From SCUB01 sp041918675 (GTDB taxonomy: Bacteria; Pseudomonadota; Alphaproteobacteria; Rhizobiales; Xanthobacteraceae): 64,000 nucleotides of DNA. This document shows positions 44,546 through 53,073 of the stretch, piece after piece (position 1 is the first letter of the stretch; every line of letters starts with the position of its first letter). A program made the translations under genes and the position numbers. The stretch is from NCBI GenBank assembly GCA_041918675.1, contig JAYRVF010000005.1:62001-126000 (forward strand), given 5' to 3'. Under the pieces are notes generated by a model. It did not search any database. It was not told where the DNA came from and saw nothing but the letters and a program-made list of their open reading frames with translations.

Positions 44546-45373
44546 TCAGGACTGGCTCTGCCGACCGGCCTGATCGACCTTGACCGCGACCGCGAGCACC
44601 TCCGTGCCGCCGCCGAATCGCACGCCGCGCACCGGCGCCGCGCCGAGATAGTCGAGCCCGACCGCGACGCGCGCGTGGGCGTCGGTGACACAGAAGCCGT
44701 TGGCCGGATCGAACCCCACCCAGCCGAGATCGGCGACGAACGCCTCCACCCAGGCGTGCCCCGCCTCCTGATGCACGATGCCGTCCGCGCGCAGGAAATG
44801 GCCCGCGACGAAGCGCGCCGGTATCCCCGCCGCCCGCGCGCAGGCGATGAAGATATGCGCGTAGTCCTGGCAGACGCCGCGGCCGAGCGCGAAGGCCTCC
44901 GCCGCCGAGGTGCCCGTGTGCGTCGGATCGGTGTCGAACGCCACCCGTCCGTGCAGGGCTTTCATCAAGCCGTGCAGGAAGAGCAGATTGTCGCCGCCCG
45001 CGGCCTCCCGCAGCGCGCTCGCGAACGCCAGCATCTCGTCGCTCGGACTGGTCAGGTCCGTCATCCGCAGGAAGAGACTCGGCGGAAAATGCTCGATCGT
45101 GCCGCGCAGCACCCCCGCGGTGTCGAAGGTCTCGATGCAGCCCTCGACGCCGATGGTGAGTTCGGAAAGCGGCCCATCAATCGTGAACTGGTGCGCGATG
45201 TTGCCGAACGCGTCCTCGAACGTCCGCAGCCGCGCGTCGGCCGACATCTCGATGCGCCACTCGGCGACATATTGGCCGTCATGATTGCCGGGCGTCAGTC
45301 GCAGGATCTGGCTGACGCCGCTCGCCGCCGGTTCGTAGCGGTAGATCGTGTCGTGATGAATTCGAATACGCAT
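44546..45373 (-). CDS. Transglutaminase-like cysteine peptidase
   Basis: A 275-residue protein with an N-terminal Bact-transglu domain (IRIHHDTIYRYEPAASGVSQ) and a C-terminal transglutaminase core. The Cys-His-Asp triad is in GRGVCQDYAHIFIA, AGHAWVEAFVAD and GFDPANG. It could cleave or form amide bonds in the peptide made by the ATP-grasp partner. It is 70 bases upstream of the Anbu gene and 28 bases after the alpha-E gene. Confidence 0.93.
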   Translation of the reverse strand: MRIRIHHDTIYRYEPAASGVSQILRLTPGNHDGQYVAEWRIEMSADARLRTFEDAFGNIAHQFTIDGPLSELTIGVEGCIETFDTAGVLRGTIEHFPPSLFLRMTDLTSPSDEMLAFASALREAAGGDNLLFLHGLMKALHGRVAFDTDPTHTGTSAAEAFALGRGVCQDYAHIFIACARAAGIPARFVAGHFLRADGIVHQEAGHAWVEAFVADLGWVGFDPANGFCVTDAHARVAVGLDYLGAAPVRGVRFGGGTEVLAVAVKVDQAGRQSQS

Positions 45374-45401
45374 GGACCAACGCCGCTCCCTCGCGCCGCG
45401 C

Positions 45402-46343
45402 TCAGATCAGATATTGCTTGGCGATGATCTCGCCGAGACGATTGTTGTCAGCGATGAACTCGACGATGAATTCGTGCAGGCCGGTCTGGAAGATATCGTC
45501 GATGCGACTGCGTTCGAGCCGGCCGCGGATCGCGCGCGCGTGGCGCTGCGCCAGTCCCTGGCGGCCGTAGGCGACGCCGATCTGGTCGAGATTGCGCACC
45601 AGATTGCCGTAGCTCGACGCCAGCGAACGCGGCAGCGTATCGTTGAGAATGAGAAGGTCGGCGACGAGCCATGGTTTGACGGTCTCGTGATAGACCCAAT
45701 GATAGGCGGTCAACGCCGAGACCGAGCGCAGGATCGAGGTCCATTGATAATAGTCGAGCGGCCCGCCGACATGCTCCTTGTCGGGCAGCAGCACATGATA
45801 CTTCACGTCGACGATGCGGGCGGTGTTGTCGGCGCGCTCGAGATGCAGGCCGAGACGCGAGAACCAATAGGCGTCGTTGCGCAGCATGGTGCGATAGGCC
45901 GAGCCGTCGAAGCGCAACGACAATTCCTGCACGAAACGCAGGAAGCGGGAGAGCTCGGCGCGGCTGCTCGCCCCGCGCGTCCATTGCCGTAGCTCGATCC
46001 AGCCGGCGTTGATGGTGTCCCACATCTCCACCGTGAGCGCCGTGCGTACGCCGCGGGCGTTGGTGCGGGCATGCTCGATGCAATTGCGAATCGAGGAGGG
46101 ATTATCCGGCGAGAAGGCGAGGAACTCGACGACGCTGCGTTCGTTGGCCTCGCCGTGGTGGCGCATGAAGAGGTCGCGCACGCCGGAGGTCAGCAGCGCG
46201 GAGTCCCACTCGTTGGTGGCGCCGGCATAGGCCGTCGGCAGCGCGGTCGCGCGCAGCGTCGCCTCGATCGCGCGTGAGATATATTCCGCGCGTTCGACAT
46301 AGCGGGCGAGCCAGAACAGATTATCGGCGGTGCGCGACAGCAT
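45402..46343 (-). CDS. Alpha-E domain protein
   Basis: A 313-residue, mostly helical protein of the alpha-E (DUF403) family. The N-terminus MLSRTADNLFWLARYVERAE and the internal RFLRFVQELSLRFDGSAYRT, LHLERADNTARIVDVKYH are characteristic. The biochemical role is unknown; it occurs next to circularly permuted ATP-grasp and transglutaminase genes. It lies 8 bases after the ATP-grasp gene, so it is translationally close-coupled. Confidence 0.93.
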   Translation of the reverse strand: MLSRTADNLFWLARYVERAEYISRAIEATLRATALPTAYAGATNEWDSALLTSGVRDLFMRHHGEANERSVVEFLAFSPDNPSSIRNCIEHARTNARGVRTALTVEMWDTINAGWIELRQWTRGASSRAELSRFLRFVQELSLRFDGSAYRTMLRNDAYWFSRLGLHLERADNTARIVDVKYHVLLPDKEHVGGPLDYYQWTSILRSVSALTAYHWVYHETVKPWLVADLLILNDTLPRSLASSYGNLVRNLDQIGVAYGRQGLAQRHARAIRGRLERSRIDDIFQTGLHEFIVEFIADNNRLGEIIAKQYLI

Positions 46344-46351
46344 TGCGAGGT

Positions 46352-47776
46352 CTACTCTTGATCATCCAGAACCCAGGTGTCCTTGGTGCCGCCACCCTGA
46401 CTTGAATTGACGACCAGCGACCCCTCCTTCATCGCCACCCGTGTCAGGCCGCCGGGCACCACCGTGATTTGGTCGCGCCCGGTGAGGACGAACGGACGCA
46501 GGTCGACGTGACGCGGCGCCAGTCCCGACGCCGTGCAGGTCGGACACGTCGACAGCGCCAGTGTCGGCTGGGCGATGAAGGTGTCGGGGTCGTGGCGCAA
46601 CTTGGCGCGGAACGCGTCGAGTTGCTCGCGCGTCGCCGCCGGACCGATCAGCATGCCGTAACCGCCCGAGCCGTGCACCTCCTTGACGACGAGTTCGTGA
46701 AGGTGATCGAGCACGTAGGCCAATCCGTCCGGCTCGCGGCAACGCCACGTCGGAACGTTCTTCAGGATCGGTTCCTCGCCGAGATAGAAGCGGACCAGTT
46801 CGGGCATGTAGGTATAGACCGCCTTGTCGTCGGCGATGCCGCCGCCGACGGCGTTGGCCAGCGTGACGTTGCCGGCCTGATAGGCCGAAAACAGGCTCGG
46901 CACGCCGAGCATCGAATCCGGGCGGAACACGAGCGGATCGAGGAAATCGTCGTCGACGCGGCGATAGATGACGTCGACCCGCTTGAGCCCCTCGGTCGTG
47001 CGCATGAACACGCGGTCGTCCTTGACCAGGAGATCGCGCCCCTCGACGAGCTCGACCCCCAGCATGTCGGCGAGGAACGAATGCTCGAAATAGGCGGAGT
47101 TGTAGATTCCGGGCGTGAGCAGCGCCACCGTCGGCTCGGCGTTGGCGCCGGACGGGGCGATCGAACGCAGCGTCGCGAGCAGCGCCTCGGCGTAATTCTC
47201 GACCGGCGCGACGCGATGGCGCGCGTAAAGGTCGGGAAACAACCGCATCATGATCTCGCGGTTTTCGAGCATGTAGGAGACGCCCGACGGCGTGCGGGCA
47301 TTGTCCTCGAGAACGTAGAAATCGTCGGCGTCGACGCGCACGACGTCGATCCCGGCGATGTGGACATAGACGTCGTGCGGTACCGCCAGCCCGTTCATCT
47401 CCGGACGGAAGACGGGATTTTGAAAGATCAGATCCTCTGGAACGATGCCGGCGCGCAGCGCCTCGCGCTCGTTGTAGATGTCCTTGAGAAAGAGATTGAG
47501 CACGCGCACGCGCTGCTTGAGGCCGCGCTCGAGAGTACGCCATTCCTTGGCCGCGATGATGCGCGGAATGACGTCGAAGGGAATGAGGCGCTCCTGCGCG
47601 TCGACCTCGCCATAGACGGCGAAGGTGATGCCGATGCGGCGGAACAAATGCTCGGCTTCGCCACGTCGCAGGTCGAGCGTCGCCGAAGGCGTCTCGTCAA
47701 GCCACCGGGCGAGCTCCGCATAGGCCGGACGGACCTTTCCGTCATGGCCGTTCATTTCGTCGAACGCAATCGCCAT
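46352..47776 (-). CDS. Circularly permuted ATP-grasp type 2 protein
   Basis: A 474-residue circularly permuted ATP-grasp protein. FRRIGITFAVYGEVDAQERL opens the family region, NGLAVPHDVYVHIAGIDVVR and FYVLEDNARTPSGVSYMLEN follow, KEVHGSGGYGMLIGP is the nucleotide loop, and RHVDLRPFVLTG is near the end. Such proteins are predicted to ligate amino acids or peptides with ATP. It is the first gene of the Anbu operon and opens to a 630-base divergent region. Products are not known. Confidence 0.93.
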   Translation of the reverse strand: MAIAFDEMNGHDGKVRPAYAELARWLDETPSATLDLRRGEAEHLFRRIGITFAVYGEVDAQERLIPFDVIPRIIAAKEWRTLERGLKQRVRVLNLFLKDIYNEREALRAGIVPEDLIFQNPVFRPEMNGLAVPHDVYVHIAGIDVVRVDADDFYVLEDNARTPSGVSYMLENREIMMRLFPDLYARHRVAPVENYAEALLATLRSIAPSGANAEPTVALLTPGIYNSAYFEHSFLADMLGVELVEGRDLLVKDDRVFMRTTEGLKRVDVIYRRVDDDFLDPLVFRPDSMLGVPSLFSAYQAGNVTLANAVGGGIADDKAVYTYMPELVRFYLGEEPILKNVPTWRCREPDGLAYVLDHLHELVVKEVHGSGGYGMLIGPAATREQLDAFRAKLRHDPDTFIAQPTLALSTCPTCTASGLAPRHVDLRPFVLTGRDQITVVPGGLTRVAMKEGSLVVNSSQGGGTKDTWVLDDQE

Positions 47777-48408
47777 TCCGCCGCCCCCCGCCGGAGGCCG
47801 GTCCGGCGAATTGCAAGGTTTGTTGTTGCGTTTAGGCTAGCAAGCGCCGGGCCAGACCGAATTGCACCCCCTCGCGGCGATTTTCGCGACTTCGAGCGGC
47901 CGATATGCCCAGAAATTAGGCGAACTGCCGCGATTCCCCGCAAACCACCCGCCTTCTGGCGCCAAACCGCCGCCGCCGGTTTCCCGCTTCTTCTCTGCCG
48001 CGAAGGGCGTGAATTGAGCGGCTTGCCCGGCGAGTACGGCGGCAAATGGACGGGCTTCACGCGTCGATTTCGATGGACGACCTCGGCGCGCGCGATCACA
48101 GGCGCACCCCAGGCCAAATTGCTTCCGCGATCGCGACCAGAGGCGACCACCGTCGCCGTTGTCGTCGCCGTTATCGTCGTCGTCGCCGAAAGACGCCGCT
48201 CGCGTCCGTCACCTTCGGCCGCCTTCGCCCGCCAACCGCTCCGTCTGCCGCGCCAATGCGGGCGCGCCCGCGCCCCCGATCCGGCCTCCGGAACCGGAAT
48301 GCATTCCCACGCCACGCATAAGCCCCAAGGCTATATACCTTGTTTTCGCCATGTGGTATTAAAGGTAAATTTCAGTTTGCATTCTTTTTCGTTTTTCAGG
48401 GGGCGACC
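47777..48408. other. Divergent intergenic region with GTCGCC-type simple repeat
   Basis: About 630 bases between the ATP-grasp and lipoprotein genes. No supported gene. At 48151-48188 a low-complexity CGTCGCCGTT/CGTCGTCG run occurs. From about 48330 the DNA turns AT-rich (TATATA at 48332, TATTAA near 48357, T-runs to 48400), which is probably the lipoprotein promoter and leader. Confidence 0.4.
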
Positions 48409-49407
48409 ATGTTTTCTCGTTTGTTTTTTTGCGTGCTCGGCGTTTCTTTTCTCGCGAGCGGCTGCGCCATTCGCCCGGTACCGGAAGATATCACCGGAGT
48501 ACCCACCTACACCATCGTTCGGCAAATCCGCTGCGAGACCCGGCAGGCGATCATCGATTCCGCGATCGGCTGGCTGACGGCCGAGCGAAACGAGGATCGG
48601 GTCGACCCGACCTCTCGCGCCATCGGTGGGGAATTCGCCAATGGACGACGTGTTCAAGAATTCCGCCCGGAACTTTTCAAGGGGCGGGTCAACGCCATCG
48701 TGGCGCTCTTCTTCGAAACGGGCATCGCCTACAATTTTGAGCTCGAAATGACCGAGACCAACAATCTCGGCACAGAGGTGAACCTGCTCAAGCCGTTCGC
48801 TTCCTCGAAATTCACGCTCGGAATCAAGGGCGCGGCCGACAGGCATCGCAAGAACAATCGCACCTTCACGATCACGGATACGTTCGGCGGGCTGGTGCGT
48901 CTGCCCGACACCTACTGCGACGGCGGCTCGATCCGGGAGGACTACAATTACATCGCGCAAGAGAATTACATCTATCCCATCACCGGCAAGATCGGCGTGA
49001 AGCACATGGTCCAGGACTTCATCAACCTGACCCTTTTCGCGAACCTTGCCGGCAAGAAGGACAAGCCGGAGGGTCCTCCCACGCTGGTCGATGCGCTGGA
49101 GTTTGAAACGACGATTTCGGGAACGGCCGCGCCCAAGGTCGCGTTCACACCCGTCGGCACCGCGCTTTCGGTGACCGACGCGGCGTTGACCGGAACGCTC
49201 AGCCGCAAGGATACGCACAAGGTCACGATGGCCCTGGCGATCGCCGGCTCGGGCGCGCGGCGCCTCAAGCCCGTCCGAACCGAACTCTTCACGCCGTCTC
49301 TCTTGAGCACTTCCGTGACCAGCGACGCGGAACGGCGCGCGGCGGAGGCATTGAATCAGGCCCTGACGCTCAAGATATTCAGGCCCACCATCATCGTTAC
49401 CCCATAG
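48409..49407 (+). CDS. Putative outer-membrane lipoprotein of unknown function
   Basis: A 332-residue lipoprotein. The signal SRLFFCVLGVSFLASGCAIR has the lipobox LASG-C, with Cys at about residue 21. Ala follows the Cys, which suggests outer-membrane sorting. The rest has mixed beta-like segments (TNNLGTEVNLL, FTITDTFGGLVRLPDTYCDG) and no family I recognise. ATG 48409 follows CAGGGGG. Base composition is less GC-rich than its neighbours, so it may have been acquired. A small basic gene starts 16 bases later. Confidence 0.8.
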   Translation: MFSRLFFCVLGVSFLASGCAIRPVPEDITGVPTYTIVRQIRCETRQAIIDSAIGWLTAERNEDRVDPTSRAIGGEFANGRRVQEFRPELFKGRVNAIVALFFETGIAYNFELEMTETNNLGTEVNLLKPFASSKFTLGIKGAADRHRKNNRTFTITDTFGGLVRLPDTYCDGGSIREDYNYIAQENYIYPITGKIGVKHMVQDFINLTLFANLAGKKDKPEGPPTLVDALEFETTISGTAAPKVAFTPVGTALSVTDAALTGTLSRKDTHKVTMALAIAGSGARRLKPVRTELFTPSLLSTSVTSDAERRAAEALNQALTLKIFRPTIIVTP

Positions 49408-49423
49408 CGCCGGAGATTTTTTC

Positions 49424-49738
49424 ATGACCAAGAAAGCGAAGGCAAGGACGGCGAAGGTATCGCCAACCTATCTTGAAGAAGGGAAGTCCTTCTCCATGGG
49501 GCTGCAAGACGTCGTCCGCGTCCTGAAGCTCATCGAAAAGCACGACGCGCTCGATCGCTTTTCGCGCGCGGCGAAGCGAAACAAGGCCTCCGTATCCATC
49601 GACGCGGCGACAGTGAACTTCGTCAAGGATTTCTTCGTGAAGAACGGCATGCACGCCAGCCCGGTCGGCAAGCATGTGGTCAACGCGGCGATCGCGCGCG
49701 ATCCGTACCGGCCTTGCCAGTTCGGCAAGCGCGGTTAG
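49424..49738 (+). CDS. Small basic protein, unknown, paired with lipoprotein
   Basis: A 104-residue protein with a Lys-rich N-terminus (MTKKAKARTAKV) and no signal peptide. The middle (DVVRVLKLIEKHDALDRFSRA) is predicted helical, and the end contains DFFVKNGMHASPVGKHVVNA. A purine-rich CGGAGATTTTTTC lies before ATG 49424. It is 16 bases after the lipoprotein stop, so the two are probably one operon. No family is recognised. Confidence 0.65.
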   Translation: MTKKAKARTAKVSPTYLEEGKSFSMGLQDVVRVLKLIEKHDALDRFSRAAKRNKASVSIDAATVNFVKDFFVKNGMHASPVGKHVVNAAIARDPYRPCQFGKRG

Positions 49739-49975
49739 CCGATAACGCCGGATCGATGATCGCCTGGCCGCTGATGACGTGACCGTCGCGCCCGGCCGGC
49801 AAGGCCGGATCGGCGCGCCATCCGGACAAGCCCGGCGAATTTGGCCCGCTGATGGATCGCGGTGAATTCGGCGCGTTTGGGTCGATGTCAGACGTCGCTC
49901 GGCGCGATGTCGATCCTCGCATGCGCATTGGCAATCTCCGCCCGGGATGAAATAGTGGCGCGCGAGAGGTCGCCA

Positions 49976-50713
49976 ATGAGCGCGCGCGAAACCGATCCGA
50001 CGACGATGGCGGCCCCGGTATTCCACGCCAGGAATCTGTCGAAAACCTACGTCATGGGCGAGGTCGAGGTTCATGCCCTGCGGGAAGTCAACCTCGACAT
50101 CCACGAGCGCGAATTCGTCGTTCTGCTCGGGCCGTCGGGATCGGGCAAGTCGACGCTGCTCAACATCCTGGGCGGCCTCGACGCGCCGACCTCGGGCGAA
50201 GCGCGCTGGCGCGATCACGACCTCGTCGGGGCCGGCGAAGCCGAGCTGACGCGCTACCGGCGGGAGCACGTCGGCTTTGTCTTCCAGTTCTACAATCTCA
50301 TTCCAAGCCTGACCGCCTTCGAGAACGTCGCGTTGGTCGGCGAGATCGCGAGCAAGCCGATGGACGCCCGCGACGCCCTCGCCCTCGTCGGCATGGAGAC
50401 GCGGCTCGACCACTTTCCATCCCAACTTTCCGGCGGCGAGCAGCAGCGCGTCGCGGTCGCGCGCGCGATCGCCAAATCGCCGGACGTGCTCTTGTGCGAC
50501 GAGCCGACCGGCGCGCTCGACTACGATACCGGCAAGTTCGTTCTCTCCGCGATCCAACGCGCCAACATCGAACTGCGCACCACGACGGTCGTGATCACGC
50601 ACAACGCCGCGATCGCCGGCATGGCGGACCGCGTCCTTCGCCTCGGCGGCGGTCGTATCGTCGGCGAGGAGAAGAATCCGCGCCGCCTGTCGCCGGACGA
50701 GGTGCGCTGGTGA
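49976..50713 (+). CDS. ABC transporter ATP-binding protein, LolD/MacB type
   Basis: A 245-residue ABC ATPase of the MacB/LolD/DevA group. Walker A LLGPSGSGKSTLLNILGG, Q-loop GFVFQFYNLIPSLTAFENV, signature QLSGGEQQRVAVARAI and Walker B VLLCDEPTGALDYDTG are complete. ATG 49976 follows GAGAGG; ATG 50006 is an alternative. Its stop overlaps the permease GTG start (GTGA at 50710-50713). It probably drives export or periplasmic extraction of a lipid, peptide or drug with the next two gene products. Confidence 0.93.
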   Translation: MSARETDPTTMAAPVFHARNLSKTYVMGEVEVHALREVNLDIHEREFVVLLGPSGSGKSTLLNILGGLDAPTSGEARWRDHDLVGAGEAELTRYRREHVGFVFQFYNLIPSLTAFENVALVGEIASKPMDARDALALVGMETRLDHFPSQLSGGEQQRVAVARAIAKSPDVLLCDEPTGALDYDTGKFVLSAIQRANIELRTTTVVITHNAAIAGMADRVLRLGGGRIVGEEKNPRRLSPDEVRW

Positions 50714-53073
50714 GCATCCTCGATCGCAAGCTCCTGCGCGACATTCGCGCCATGCGCGGCCAGGTGGCGACCATCGCCTGCGTCGTCGCCGCGGGCGTGT
50801 CCGTGTTCGTCGCCGCGATCTCCACCTACGGGTCGCTGCGCGCGGCGCAGGAACGCTTCTACGAAGCCGGCCGGTTTCCGCGGATCTTCGTCACGCTCAA
50901 GCGCGCGCCCCTCTCCATCGTTCCGCGCCTTAACGCGCTGCCCGGCGTGGTCGCGGTCGAGCCGCGCATCGCCCGCGACGTCATACTCGATTGGCCGGAA
51001 TCGACATTGCCGGTTTCGGCCCGCATGGTCTCGCTGACGCGGGCCGGCGATGAAACGCTGGCGCGCCTGCATATGCGCGCCGGCACCGCGCCCGAGCCCG
51101 GCAACGTCACCGGCGTCGCCATCAACGAGGCCTTCGCCGCGGCGAACTCGGTTCGGCCGGGACAAAACGTCCGCGTGGTTCTCAACGCCCGGGTCCAGAA
51201 CTTCCAGGTCACCGGCATCGCGCTGTCGCCGGAATATGTCTACGTCGTCAAGCCGGGACTGCCCATTCCCGACGACCGCCTGCATGCCATCCTCTGGCTC
51301 GATCGCGGCGCGGCGGAAGCGGCCTTCGACATGAAAGGCGCCTTCAACGATCTCGTCGTCTCGCTGGCGCCGGGGACCGATCCAAGGCCGGTGATCGGCG
51401 AACTCGACCGCCTGCTCGAACCTTACGGATCGGTCGGCGCCGTCGAGCGGCGCGATCACGCCTCCAATCGGTTTCTCGAGGACGAGCTCAATCAGCAGAA
51501 GATCATGTCGATCACGATACCGATCATCTTTTTCGGTGTCGCGGCCTTTCTCCTCAACGTCGCGCTGGGACGCATGGTCACGGCTCAGCGCGAGCAGATC
51601 GCGGCGCTGAAGGCGCTCGGCTTCGCAACGACGCCGCTCGTCATGCATTACGCGAAATTCGTCACCGTCATCGTGCTGATCGGATCGGCCGTCGGGCTTG
51701 TCGGCGGCTACGCCTTCGGCGAGGCGATGATCATGAGCTACCGGAGCTTCTTCCGCTTTCCCGCCCTGGTCTTCGAGCTCGCCCCGTGGTCGGCGGTCGT
51801 CGGCATGGCGATCAGTCTCACCGCGGCGCTTGCCGGCGTGGTCACCGCGCTCGCGAACGTCGTCCGGCTCGCGCCCGCGGTCGCGATGCGGCCGATCGCG
51901 CCGTCGCGCTTTCACCGCTCATGGCTGGAGCGGATCGCGTCCACGCGGCTGCTGACGGCGCGCCGGCTGATGATCCTGCGCAACATCTCCGGTCATCCGC
52001 TGCGCACGACGTTGACCGCGCTTGGCGTCGCCTTCGCCGTGCCGATGGTGGTGCTCGGAATGTTCTGGTACGACGCCATCGACCACATGATTGGCGTACA
52101 GTTCCACCTGGTCGATCGCGGCAACGTCACCGTGACGTTTCCGCAGGCGCGCGACGACACCATCCTGCGCGACCTTGCGCGCGAACCGGGCGTTCTCAAG
52201 ATCGAAGGCCAACGCGCCGTCCCCGTGCGCCTGCGCGCGGGCCATCGGACCTACCTCACCTCGATCATCGGCCTTCCGGCGGCGGGCGAGCTCTACCGCC
52301 CGCACGACGCCGGTCTACGGCCCCTCGACATTTCCGCGGAAGGCATCTCGCTCGCCTGCCGGCTGGCCGACCGGCTCGGCGTCGCGCCGGGCGATACCAT
52401 CATCCTCGAGATCATGGAAGGACGGCGCCGCAAGCGCGACGTCCCCGTCAATGCCTGCGTTGACGAAGCCCTCGGCATGAACTCCTATATGGGCCTCGAC
52501 GCGCTCAACCGTCTGATGGGCGACGGCGCGGTGATTTCCGCGGCGACCCTTTATGTCGACGCCCAGGCGCTGCCCGCGCTGGCGCGGCGGTTCAAGGATC
52601 TTCCCGTGATCGAAGCGGTGGCGATGAAAGCCAATACGCTGGCGAACTTCTTCGACAAGATCGCCGCGCTCGTTTTCGTCAGCGCCGGCGTGCTGACGCT
52701 GTTCGCCGTCATCATCGCGGTCGGCGTGGTCTATAACAACGCGCGGATCGGCCTCCAGGAACGAGCGTGGGAACTCGCCAGCCTCCGCGTTCTGGGATTC
52801 ACCCGGCCGGAGGTCGCCCGCGTCCAGTTCGTCGAATATTTCCTCGAGATCGCGATCGGGCTGCCGATCGGCGCGATGCTGTCGCAAGGGATCGTGACGT
52901 TGCTCTCCAGATATTTCTCCAATGAGAGCTTTCAAATTCCGGCCGTTATCGGTCCGCGAACCTATCTCGCGGCGGTGATCGTGGTCGTCGCGGCGGCGGC
53001 TGCCAGCGCATTCGTAGTCCGCCGCCACATCGACCGACTCGATCTCGTCGCCGTTCTCAAGACTAGGGATTGA
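50710..53073 (+). CDS. ABC transporter permease with two FtsX-like domains
   Basis: A 787-residue permease of the MacB/DevC-like class. An N-terminal helix (about 18-36) precedes a large periplasmic region, then a three-helix FtsX domain (IIFFGVAAFLLNVALG, EQIAALKALGF), followed by a second set with NLLTARRLMILRN-type linker and a final FtsX domain (LASLRVLGFTRPEVARVQFV). The GTG start overlaps the ATPase stop, and the adaptor ATG overlaps this stop by TGATG, so the three are tightly coupled. The substrate is unknown. Confidence 0.9.
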   Translation: MSILDRKLLRDIRAMRGQVATIACVVAAGVSVFVAAISTYGSLRAAQERFYEAGRFPRIFVTLKRAPLSIVPRLNALPGVVAVEPRIARDVILDWPESTLPVSARMVSLTRAGDETLARLHMRAGTAPEPGNVTGVAINEAFAAANSVRPGQNVRVVLNARVQNFQVTGIALSPEYVYVVKPGLPIPDDRLHAILWLDRGAAEAAFDMKGAFNDLVVSLAPGTDPRPVIGELDRLLEPYGSVGAVERRDHASNRFLEDELNQQKIMSITIPIIFFGVAAFLLNVALGRMVTAQREQIAALKALGFATTPLVMHYAKFVTVIVLIGSAVGLVGGYAFGEAMIMSYRSFFRFPALVFELAPWSAVVGMAISLTAALAGVVTALANVVRLAPAVAMRPIAPSRFHRSWLERIASTRLLTARRLMILRNISGHPLRTTLTALGVAFAVPMVVLGMFWYDAIDHMIGVQFHLVDRGNVTVTFPQARDDTILRDLAREPGVLKIEGQRAVPVRLRAGHRTYLTSIIGLPAAGELYRPHDAGLRPLDISAEGISLACRLADRLGVAPGDTIILEIMEGRRRKRDVPVNACVDEALGMNSYMGLDALNRLMGDGAVISAATLYVDAQALPALARRFKDLPVIEAVAMKANTLANFFDKIAALVFVSAGVLTLFAVIIAVGVVYNNARIGLQERAWELASLRVLGFTRPEVARVQFVEYFLEIAIGLPIGAMLSQGIVTLLSRYFSNESFQIPAVIGPRTYLAAVIVVVAAAAASAFVVRRHIDRLDLVAVLKTRD

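Noticed and set aside
48151..48188. GTCGCC-like simple repeat as a functional element
   Set aside because: Low-complexity GC run with irregular units and no adjacent structure; most likely neutral slippage.
48331..49431. A 366-codon minus-strand frame opposite the lipoprotein
   Set aside because: The plus strand has a lipobox signal, a good Shine-Dalgarno and normal protein composition; the minus frame has neither.
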